Notes under the pieces: generated by a model
Databases searched by the model: none
The model's input: the letters and a program-made list of their open reading frames with translations, nothing else
Told to the model about the DNA's origin: nothing
Part shown: positions 1-7,245 of the stretch, piece by piece
How positions within the stretch are numbered: the stretch's first letter is position 1
Layout of the letters: every line of letters starts with the position of its first letter
NCBI RefSeq assembly: GCF_003430825.1
Contig: NZ_CP024045.1
Span: 1-64,000 of the forward strand
Direction of reading: 5' to 3'
Source: Natrarchaeobaculum sulfurireducens
GTDB taxonomy: Archaea > Halobacteriota > Halobacteria > Halobacteriales > Natrialbaceae
Length of the DNA: 64,000 nucleotides
Position numbers and translations under genes: made by a program

Positions 1-65
1 GGTGTTCCGCCATTCTTATCTATTGATTCCCTCTGCTGTCTATCGATTCCTATTCTTCCAAGGTA

Positions 66-370
66 TACTGGAAACGATGGGGCCTGTGATGTATATAAAA
101 GATCGTTTACTGGAAATACTGGAACCTCGTGGTTTTCTGTTCTGTGAGCATCCAACTGGAACCACCGAGAATTACTGGAAATAACGGGGAGAGTTTGATG
201 ACTTGTGAGTTGAGGTCTTTACTGGAAATAGTGGGGTGTAGTGCCTCAAAGATGCTTTCTTCATGACAAACCAAATGACCTTCTTTCAATAGACTGGAAA
301 CAGTGGGGTCGATCTCTAATAGTGGAAATCATGCTCCTCATGGTTATACTGGAAATAGCGGAAACAGTGG
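66..370. repeat. Origin-recognition-box-like repeat array (putative replication origin)
   Basis: At least six direct copies of a TACTGGAAATAGTGGGG-like repeat lie at about 66-82, 108-123, 172-190, 220-237, 292-310 and 347-370, with weaker matches near 152-170 and 320-330. All have the same orientation, pointing toward the initiator gene that begins at 413. The shape, TGGAAAC/T followed by a G-run, resembles haloarchaeal origin recognition boxes bound by Orc1/Cdc6. Arrays of this kind beside an orc1/cdc6 gene usually mark a replicon origin, so I infer the plasmid origin is here. The left end of the window may cut the array or an AT-rich unwinding element. Confidence 0.75.
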
Positions 371-412
371 TCGAAACAGTTATGATTCTTGCCTGAATCA
401 GTCGAACACAAT

Positions 413-1651
413 ATGACTCCACGATTCCAGCCGGACGACACACTGTACAAACGACGGAATACACTCAAAGTCGAGTACGTTCCAGACGACATCGTCGGAC
501 GGGATAACGAGATTGAGGAGTACGAGGCAGCCCTCCAGCCGATCATCAACGGTGAGTACCCCGATAACATCTTCATTTACGGCAAGACCGGTGTCGGGAA
601 GACTGCTGTGACGAATTTCTTGCTAAACGAACTCCAGGAATCTGCAAAACATTTTGAAGTCGATCTCTCTGTCATCACACTCAACTGCGATGGCCTCAGC
701 ACGAGCTATCAGGCCGCGATCAGTCTGGTGAACAGTCTCCGAGAACCCGAACACCACATCGCTGAAACCGGTCATCCGCAATCCAAGGTCTATCGCCTTC
801 TCTGGGATGAACTCAATAATCTCTCTGGGACTGTCATCATCGTTCTCGACGAGATCGACCACATTACGGATGATACGTTCCTCTACCAGATTACTCGCGC
901 AGACAACAACGGATACATCGACAACATTCAACTTGGCCTCATCGGGATTAGCAACGACTCGACGTTCCGAGAGCAGCTTGACGCGAAGGTTCAATCGTCT
1001 CTGTGTGAAACCGAGATCTCGTTTCCGCCGTATGGAACTGAAGAGCTCCAGAAAGTTCTCGAACAGCGAGCAGATATCGCGTTCCATCAAAGCGCACTCG
1101 AGGACGGAGTGATTCCGTTGTGTGCTGCCCTTGGTCGCCAGGATGGTGGAGACGCCCGACGAGCGATTACGCTCCTTCGGAAGGCTGGCGATCTTGCACG
1201 CACCGAGAACGCGGATTCGGTTACGACTGATCATGTTGAACGCGCCCAGGAGAAACTTGAAGCACAACAGAGCATGGACATCATGCGCGATCTCACCGAA
1301 CACGAGCAGCTAACTCTCTATGCGTTGACTACGCTCGCTGCTGAGGGGGCCACGCCAGCTCGCTCACGTGTTGTCTATCAGCGTTACAAAGAATTCTGTG
1401 AGTATCAGGGTCGAGATCCCCGTACAGCCCGGCGGATGCGTAGCTTCCTCTCTGATTTCGAGATCCTCAATCTAACGCTCTCGCAGATGGAGCACCGTGG
1501 TCAGGACGGTGGTACATACCGTGAACATGAACTCAACCGCGATATTGCGACCGTCGTCGATGCGCTCCAAACAACAATCAGCGAGTTCGGTGCACACCGG
1601 AGCATCATTGAATATCTCCCTGATTCCGGAGAAGAATTTGCTGTGATGTAG
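413..1651 (+). CDS. Orc1/Cdc6-family replication initiator
   Basis: This is an AAA+ origin-binding protein that would recognise the upstream repeats and start plasmid replication. From the ATG at 413 it has 412 residues, typical for the family. The Walker A motif GKTGVGKT is at about residues 57-64 and a Walker B stretch VLDEID is near 145-150. A C-terminal winged-helix region follows after about residue 300. The reading frame is open to a TTG at 389, but the ATG at 413 gives the usual start just before the conserved basic N-terminus. The neighbouring origin-box-like repeats support a replicon-specific initiator. Haloarchaea carry many such paralogues, so no numbered symbol is given. Confidence 0.93.
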   Translation: MTPRFQPDDTLYKRRNTLKVEYVPDDIVGRDNEIEEYEAALQPIINGEYPDNIFIYGKTGVGKTAVTNFLLNELQESAKHFEVDLSVITLNCDGLSTSYQAAISLVNSLREPEHHIAETGHPQSKVYRLLWDELNNLSGTVIIVLDEIDHITDDTFLYQITRADNNGYIDNIQLGLIGISNDSTFREQLDAKVQSSLCETEISFPPYGTEELQKVLEQRADIAFHQSALEDGVIPLCAALGRQDGGDARRAITLLRKAGDLARTENADSVTTDHVERAQEKLEAQQSMDIMRDLTEHEQLTLYALTTLAAEGATPARSRVVYQRYKEFCEYQGRDPRTARRMRSFLSDFEILNLTLSQMEHRGQDGGTYREHELNRDIATVVDALQTTISEFGAHRSIIEYLPDSGEEFAVM

Positions 1652-1666
1652 TGAGGCGGCTAGCTA

Positions 1667-2176
1667 CTATCCTTCGTTATTTTCGTCAAGTTCTTTTTCG
1701 GCAAACTCGAGTAACTTCTGAAGCCGATCATTGAATTCGTCCTCAAATTCGGTGTGCAGAGATTCGTCATACATCTGTAACGTACGACTGAGACCCATTG
1801 CGGCTAGCCAGTCACGAAACTGCTCGCTACTCATGTCTTCAACAGGAGTGTTCAACCCCTCGGAACTGGAACCCGCAGCCCAGAGTTGGAGCAGATCTAA
1901 GTCCTTGACCATCGCCAGACGAGCAAAATCAGCGAAGGCGGCACTCACTTCTCGCGACAATTGGGTATAAGATACCGAGTCTCTGTCCAGATCTTGCTCT
2001 CCGTTCAGTAGGTTGTTGACGTACGAGAGTGAGCGCAACGAGAGGAAGCCTTCACGATCGACTGCCATCGGAGGATCGTTTTCTGACTCTGCAATATCTG
2101 AAAGCGCCTGACCACATGACCCGCAGTAGTGATGAACGCCTTTGACTCGATCTCCGCAATTCGGGCAGTAGGGCAT
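1667..2176 (-). CDS. Zinc-ribbon protein of unknown function
   Basis: The 169-residue protein starts with a double-zinc-ribbon signature, CPNC at residues 4-7 and CGSCG near 18-22, which should bind one zinc ion. The rest is acidic and helical with no motif I recognise. It converges with the initiator gene (stop codons about 15 bp apart), so it may belong to the replication and partition neighbourhood without sharing a transcript with it. The upstream gap 2177-2392 holds an AT-rich stretch near 2290-2310 (ATGATATATATTG) that could carry its promoter. A role in DNA or RNA binding is only a guess. Confidence 0.6.
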   Translation of the reverse strand: MPYCPNCGDRVKGVHHYCGSCGQALSDIAESENDPPMAVDREGFLSLRSLSYVNNLLNGEQDLDRDSVSYTQLSREVSAAFADFARLAMVKDLDLLQLWAAGSSSEGLNTPVEDMSSEQFRDWLAAMGLSRTLQMYDESLHTEFEDEFNDRLQKLLEFAEKELDENNEG

Positions 2177-2372
2177 ACAGACTACCTGCGACTCGCGACT
2201 ACACAGACTTTTCCAAGGGTATCACTTCAGGGTGGATCGATAGGGTTTGGTTTGACCTTTCTCGCCAATGACTGGATAGTATAGCGAGTGATGATATATA
2301 TTGTCTTCAAAAAGGGAGGAGAGTCGATACTGAGTCTCTCATCTCGACACCGGGCAGTCCTCACAACATTCG

Positions 2373-2402
2373 GGATTCAGTGAATCAGTGATTCATTGAT
2401 CA
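2373..2402. repeat. TGAATCA/TGATTCA repeat cluster at the end of the par operon
   Basis: GATTCAGTGAATCAGTGATT followed by CATTGATCA forms overlapping palindromic half-sites of the same 7-mer that fills the region upstream of parA. It overlaps the stop codon of the small gene downstream of parA, so the partition operon is bracketed on both sides by the same putative partition-protein binding sites. Confidence 0.6.
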
Positions 2403-2845
2403 ACGTCTTGCTTGGCGAGTTCGCGAATCTTTTCTTTCGTTTCCTCGCGGTGCTCGCCGAACGCCACTTCGAAAACCCCGTGGTAGAAGTGTTTGTTTTT
2501 TTCCAGCGTGATGTCCTCGCGTTTGAGCTGCTTTTTTAGGCGGGTAAACGTGATCTCGATGTCCTCGCTTTGCTCGGGTTCAACGTATATCGTGGCTGAA
2601 TCCCAATCCTCGCGGATGTTCAGCGGTTCGTCATCTGTCTTTCTTGCCTCACTGGTCGACGAATCAGTATCGGTCGTCGATGCGGTCCTCTGCTGATCTG
2701 ATCGACTTTCAGTCGCCGCCGCAGTTTCACGTCCCTTTCCTTCTGGTTCCACCGACGTCTCCGTGGTCTCCTCGTCTGTGACCGCGTCCTCCTCTTCCCC
2801 TTCGTCTGAAGGATCCTCGAATCGCTCATCCATTCCTCGAGGCAT
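2393..2845 (-). CDS. Small acidic partner of ParA (possible centromere-binding protein)
   Basis: From the ATG at 2845, two bases after the parA stop codon, this gene encodes 150 residues. The N-terminal 70 residues are Glu/Asp/Thr/Ser-rich and probably disordered. The C-terminal 75 residues are charged and helical. The tight coupling with parA and the flanking TGAATCA repeats suggest it is the second component of a partition system, playing the ParB-like adaptor role without an obvious ParB fold. The frame is open further upstream, inside parA, but the ATG at 2845 is the natural start. The partner role is inference; no DNA-binding motif is obvious. Confidence 0.6.
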   Translation of the reverse strand: MPRGMDERFEDPSDEGEEEDAVTDEETTETSVEPEGKGRETAAATESRSDQQRTASTTDTDSSTSEARKTDDEPLNIREDWDSATIYVEPEQSEDIEITFTRLKKQLKREDITLEKNKHFYHGVFEVAFGEHREETKEKIRELAKQDVDQ

Positions 2846-2847
2846 AC

Positions 2848-3759
2848 TTACACCTCCACCTGCGTTTTGTCGAACGCCCGCTCCATTGTTTCTGCAACCT
2901 CGAGGAAGATATCGCGCTCTACTTGCTGGTCGTTCGCGTCCTCCCATTCGAAAATATCCCGTCCGTTGTCCCACGCACGCTGGATCGCCACCCGCATTGG
3001 GAGTTTGAAAATCGGCGCCATCGACGCGAAGGACTCGTCGAATGCGCTGAGGAACTTTTGCGACTGACCGTCGTCACGATACATATTTGCTAGGAGTCCG
3101 ACGATAGCAATCTCGAGCTGCTGGTTGTCCTCGATGGACTCCAGTTGGTCCCACAGGTCATCCAGCGCATCCCGTGACGTTGCTTGGGTTTGTGCAGCCA
3201 GGAAGACATTCTGAGCCGCGATGAACGCCGCATCCGTCAGGACTGAGAGGTCGGGAGGACAGTCGATTAAGATAAAATCGTAGTCGTATCCGTCCTCAAC
3301 CATCTCCTCGAGGGCGAGTTTCAGAGAGAGCCGGGCGTTCGCATCGTCCATCCAATCTCGAGCAAGGCCCATGTCCTTGTGACTGGGAATTAGATCGAAG
3401 TTCAGATGGTCGTACTCGTCGGCTTCGATCACGATCTCTGAAAGGCTAGTATCGTGCGTGCGCGGATTGTCGACGAGTACGTCGAGTAGGTTCTCGTCAT
3501 CGGTGACTAGTGTGTTGGGGAGTTCGTTCTTCGGGCTTGATGGATCGTTGTCGTCGCCTGGACCCAGTCCAAGTCCTTTCGTCATGTCGGCTTGTGGGTC
3601 CATATCGATTGCAAGAACATCGTGGTCGCGAGTGGCCAGCGCCGCGGCACTGTTGATCGTCGCCGTTGTCTTTCCAGTCCCGCCTTTCTGGTTACCGAAG
3701 GCGATCGTAGGGATGCCAGTTGATGGTGTGACGCCCCATCCACGAGGTGTCTCGGTCAT
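2848..3759 (-). CDS. ParA-family partition ATPase
   Basis: This is a deviant-Walker ATPase of the ParA/Soj/MinD superfamily, 303 residues, near the usual length. The deviant P-loop KGGTGKTT lies at about residues 29-36, followed by the switch-like D-MDPQAD motif (about 56-62) and LIDCPPDLS (about 162-170). It would drive plasmid segregation by nucleotide-dependent binding to DNA together with the small protein encoded immediately downstream. The start codon lies within the repeat field that begins at 3765, so operon expression is probably controlled by the same protein that binds the repeats, as in many plasmid par loci (inference). Confidence 0.93.
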   Translation of the reverse strand: MTETPRGWGVTPSTGIPTIAFGNQKGGTGKTTATINSAAALATRDHDVLAIDMDPQADMTKGLGLGPGDDNDPSSPKNELPNTLVTDDENLLDVLVDNPRTHDTSLSEIVIEADEYDHLNFDLIPSHKDMGLARDWMDDANARLSLKLALEEMVEDGYDYDFILIDCPPDLSVLTDAAFIAAQNVFLAAQTQATSRDALDDLWDQLESIEDNQQLEIAIVGLLANMYRDDGQSQKFLSAFDESFASMAPIFKLPMRVAIQRAWDNGRDIFEWEDANDQQVERDIFLEVAETMERAFDKTQVEV

Positions 3760-3764
3760 GGTTC

Positions 3765-4240
3765 GATCATTGAATCAATGACTCATAAATCCATGTCAGA
3801 CACTTAGTTGTGTTCCTCCCAATCTGTTCATAACGGATATCGTTGTCTGAGGGGTTGAATGGCGCGATATCACCACATGCCTTCCTTATCATTGAATCAG
3901 TGATTCACTGCATCTTTACATCACTGATTCAGTGAACCACTGATTCAGGGGCTCAATGATTTTCTGATTTGGGTTGTTGGGGGGTCTGGAATCTCCGATT
4001 CAATGCTTCAAATACTCGCTGATTCAGACACTCATTGACTCATAGATTCAATGAATCTGTGACTTAAATTGTGGGGATTCCTGAATCTTCAATTCAGTGC
4101 TTCAGTTATTCAGTGAATCATTGAATCATGGACTCAATGAATGCCCCTGCTAGCTGTTACATGATTCAAAGCTCATGGGATTACAGAGCCGCCGCTTCCA
4201 CTATTCACTACTTCATAGAATCACTGATTCCATGATTCTA
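3765..4240. repeat. Dense TGAATCA/TGATTCA repeat field (putative centromere and par operator)
   Basis: About 20 half-sites of the motif TGATTCA or TGAATCA, often as overlapping palindromes such as ATTGAATCAGTGATTCACTG (3891-3910) and CACTGATTCAGTGAA (3921-3935), are spread through roughly 480 bp. Further clusters lie near 3766-3786, 4018-4060, 4081-4140 and 4215-4235. No credible gene lies between 3760 and 4465. The field begins just upstream of parA and the motif recurs at 2373-2402 after the operon. This fits a partition centromere plus operator. An iteron-type accessory origin is the main alternative. Confidence 0.7.
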
Positions 4241-4465
4241 TGGTACAAATATCGGCTAGGAAAGACAACTGGACAGGCTTGACTGATGTCAACTGGTGTT
4301 CTTTTCGAATCGTTTCACGACACCGCTTCCCCAGTAGAGCCCCCAACCCTAGGTTCCGAGATCGTTGTAGACTGGCTCGTTCGCGTCGACGGGATAGCTG
4401 AAATCATATTTCGATATAGAACGAACTACCTCAACCTATATTAAGACGGGGTGCGAACTGCACGT

Positions 4466-5008
4466 ATGACCGAAAACGGATCGAGTTCCGAGGGTGGACT
4501 CATGGATCGCCAGACTACGGGTGAAGACCGTGTGCGGATGGTCGCCCGACAGCTATCGGAGCCGCGGACGGCAAACTGGATCGCGTCCGAAGCGGGCTGG
4601 TCACATGAGCCCACCAAACGCGTCCTCGAACGACTCGTCGATGATGGTATCCTCCATCGTGACGAGAGCGGCACCCATACGACGTATTATCCTGATTACC
4701 GCCGACAAGCGATGCAGGAAGCGATGCGCCTTCGGGACAGCGAGCACACCGTTGAGGAGCTCACGGATCGTCTCGCCGAAATGAAGGCACAAATCCGGGA
4801 CTGGGAGGATGAGTTCGATGTCGAATCACCGAATCAACTTCGCGGGACGCTCGCCGACGACGTCCTCGACGCTGACGAGGAAGGCCGTCGCCGTGAGATC
4901 GCCCGCGAATGGGAGCACCTCCAACGTCGCATCCGAATCGTTGGGTTCACCATCCGTGAATGGGATTTTTTGGCCCCAACAACAGAGCCCGCTGAGGCCC
5001 GCAGCTAA
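4466..5008 (+). CDS. Winged-helix protein resembling DUF7342-type antitoxin/regulator
   Basis: The protein (180 residues from the ATG at 4466) contains a helix-turn-helix around residues 30-75 with the pattern ANWIASEAGWSHEPTKRVL followed by a wing-like GTHTTYYPDY segment. A long charged helical region follows, which may mediate dimerisation. Its stop codon is three bases before the next gene, a TumE-like protein. In haloarchaea such pairs are widespread and look like toxin-antitoxin modules with the DNA-binding protein as antitoxin. A TATA-like CCTATATTA near 4434 fits a leaderless or very short leader transcript. Family naming is from memory of the fold and context. Confidence 0.65.
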   Translation: MTENGSSSEGGLMDRQTTGEDRVRMVARQLSEPRTANWIASEAGWSHEPTKRVLERLVDDGILHRDESGTHTTYYPDYRRQAMQEAMRLRDSEHTVEELTDRLAEMKAQIRDWEDEFDVESPNQLRGTLADDVLDADEEGRRREIAREWEHLQRRIRIVGFTIREWDFLAPTTEPAEARS

Positions 5009-5011
5009 CGG

Positions 5012-5470
5012 ATGTCGGTCCCGCATCCGGGTGGCGACCCGAACGCGAATCTATACGCCCAACTGAAGCGGGACGTCCTCGACCGTGTTCCACAGATCAC
5101 TGCAGTTGAGTACGTTCCGGATGATCTCGAGGCTAAGCAGTTGCGAGCAATTTTCGATCCAGACCGTCTTGACCCACCAACAGGGCCGGATTCGCCGGCA
5201 CTGACCGTCAAATGGTATCGACAGGATCCACACGACTGGTTTCGAATCAACTACACCGACCCAAACACGGGATTTCACGCTGGCTGGCACCAGGACGAGG
5301 ACCATCCCGACCTTGGACGGGCACATTTCCAGTATTCAGTCGCCAATGTAGAGGACCGGTGGGGTATCATATTCGAACACGAGACTCCCTCCTTGATTCT
5401 CTGGGAAATCGTCGAGGATCTCCTCGAGGATGTTCGGCCAACATACCAGTATTCAAACCACGAAAGGTGA
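5012..5470 (+). CDS. TumE-like (DUF6516-type) putative toxin
   Basis: The protein has 152 residues. It resembles TumE-like proteins in its central aromatic and histidine-rich stretch (DWFRINYTDP, then GWHQDEDHPDLGRAHFQY). The N-terminal helix-rich part is followed by a beta-rich core, and the C-terminus is acidic. It is co-oriented with and three bases downstream of a winged-helix gene, the usual organisation of the haloarchaeal pair. By analogy it would be the toxin, acting on nucleic acid or translation. No activity is shown by sequence alone, and the gene could be an orphan regulator. Confidence 0.55.
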   Translation: MSVPHPGGDPNANLYAQLKRDVLDRVPQITAVEYVPDDLEAKQLRAIFDPDRLDPPTGPDSPALTVKWYRQDPHDWFRINYTDPNTGFHAGWHQDEDHPDLGRAHFQYSVANVEDRWGIIFEHETPSLILWEIVEDLLEDVRPTYQYSNHER

Positions 5471-5496
5471 CTCCTCATCTATTATATGAGCGCCTA

Positions 5497-6804
5497 TTAT
5501 GTCCTCTCGCCGAAGGCTGTATCCAGCTGGTCCCGCATGAATTCACGGCGGACGCGGCGAGATCGCGAGTCTGAAAGATAATTCCGCATGACTACCTGAG
5601 GATCGCTACTACCCTGTTCTGCAGCTATGTCTTCGACACCCTCGAGAACGCCCTCGAGGACTGCTGTATAGGTGTCGTACCAGAAGCGACGACAAAGCTG
5701 CGGACTCGGGCGCTCACCTTCGATCCGTTCGGGGAGGCCAGCTTTCGACGATAGATCTTGGAACCAGTTCCGGATCGTATCTCGTGTCACGTGTGGTGTT
5801 TCTCCTTGTGAAGATGGGAACAGATACCCAGTCCACGACTCGTCGTCCGCTAGCTCGTCGATTCGGGAGTCAAGGATATCGAGGCCAAACAGTAGCGACA
5901 CTTCTCCTGGCCCGTTCTTGCGGCTCTCGAACGCAATAAAGGGGACGTCGTCTTCGGGAACATCACGATTGAACTGTGAGACGTGTAGTGCTGCGACCTC
6001 GCTCGCTCGAAGCCCCCAGGCAGCTAATGCTACCACTAGCAGCTGTTCTCGTGTCGTTCTTGCTGCCTGCATCAGTTTCCGTACGTGCGTTGCCGAAAGG
6101 GCTGGTGTAGGTGACTCCTCGACCTCCCACTTGAACTCGTCGTAGAGACCGCTCGCAGGATTTATCGAGGCGATCCGCCGCCCAACGAGATGCTGGTACC
6201 AGGCGTCGACGACCCGTCGCACACGCTGAAGCGTCTGAGCACTGTATGAGCGCTCTGTTCCTTCGTTCAACCAGTCGAATGCTGCGTAGCACGCGTCGAC
6301 GGCTTCGTAGGCTGGTGTCTCTTGTTCCCGTTGAATTGGTGAAAGGAGATCACCTGTGCCGTTCGCCTCACGATACGCATAGACGTAGAGATTTAGTCGT
6401 GTTCGGAGCGTGTTGACGGAAGAAGTCGAGAGACTGTATCGGGACTTTCGCCGGTCAAGAAACTGGCACAGGGCATCGATCGTTTCTTCGTCTTCTGTTT
6501 CCCACGCGTAGCCCTCGTCATCGTCACCGAGACCGAGGTCCTTGTTCCAAAACTCTCCGAAGGAGCGATCGTGATGGCGTCGTAGTGCTGCAAGGAACGA
6601 CCGTGCATCATGATCTCGAAACCACTGATGGGTCGGTTTCTCGCTTGTCGGATCGATACCCTCCGCCTCGAGACATGGGGCGATCTCGTTCCAGTATAGA
6701 TTGGTGAAGTCCTCGAGTGAGCATGATGTCCATCGGACACCATCGAACGAGGGTGTCTGCTCTACTTCGATTTCGGCATCCTGATCAGTCTCTGACTGGC
6801 TCAT
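5497..6804 (-). CDS. Tyrosine recombinase/integrase
   Basis: The protein has 435 residues from the ATG at 6804; the open frame extends to a TTG at 6819. The C-terminal half carries the recombinase core: catalytic arginine I in GLRASEVAAL (R about 266), the second box as SPQLCRRFWYD, where the usual histidine of HxxR reads as glutamine but the arginine is kept, and the nucleophile tyrosine in VMRNYLSD (Y about 409). The N-terminal half is a SAM-like core-binding region. It would catalyse site-specific integration or plasmid-dimer resolution. No tRNA or repeated attachment core was recognised nearby, so resolution is as plausible as integration. Confidence 0.85.
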   Translation of the reverse strand: MSQSETDQDAEIEVEQTPSFDGVRWTSCSLEDFTNLYWNEIAPCLEAEGIDPTSEKPTHQWFRDHDARSFLAALRRHHDRSFGEFWNKDLGLGDDDEGYAWETEDEETIDALCQFLDRRKSRYSLSTSSVNTLRTRLNLYVYAYREANGTGDLLSPIQREQETPAYEAVDACYAAFDWLNEGTERSYSAQTLQRVRRVVDAWYQHLVGRRIASINPASGLYDEFKWEVEESPTPALSATHVRKLMQAARTTREQLLVVALAAWGLRASEVAALHVSQFNRDVPEDDVPFIAFESRKNGPGEVSLLFGLDILDSRIDELADDESWTGYLFPSSQGETPHVTRDTIRNWFQDLSSKAGLPERIEGERPSPQLCRRFWYDTYTAVLEGVLEGVEDIAAEQGSSDPQVVMRNYLSDSRSRRVRREFMRDQLDTAFGERT

Positions 6805-7245
6805 TGGACTATTTTCCAAGGATTTCGTCTGTTCAGATCTCGAGTGGAGTTGAATTCTGTTAGAAGCCCACTCGCGTCACCGGTTGGCAATTCTGAGAGT
6901 GGCATATTCGGGTTGTTCAGCGTTTTAGTTGGATTCCTTATTAGTTTGTGGGTTTGGCTGACTGACAGAGTCTGCTAAACCCATGTTAATTTCGACGAGA
7001 TAATACGCCATTTTGATAAACCACATACTGCGATACAAACTCTGGTGGCCCTTTACCCGAAGTCACGAATTTGCCTTCTAAAAATCAGATGCTGAACGGT
7101 AAATCAGTCTGTCAAAGGATGTTCCGCGTTAATTCACGACCGTGAGTCCACTTACGAAACTCTCGATGTCTGCTTGATCAGTGTAATTGCAACTTATACA
7201 AGTTGTTCAGGCGGCGAGGGGTCGTCAACGTAGACCTATCGAAAA
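6805..7245. other. Intergenic stretch without a gene
   Basis: About 440 bp between the integrase start and the end of the next gene cluster. It is more AT-rich than its surroundings. I see no open frame worth calling and no clear inverted repeat. It probably holds the integrase promoter and the 3' end of the long leftward transcript from the DNA-processing island. Confidence 0.5.

Noticed and set aside
623-1303. Leftward open frame of 226 codons opposite orc1/cdc6
   Set aside because: It lies wholly inside the initiator gene, is basic and shows no family pattern; a shadow frame.
3765-4240. CRISPR array
   Set aside because: The repeats are short half-sites at irregular spacing with no uniform spacers and no cas genes.
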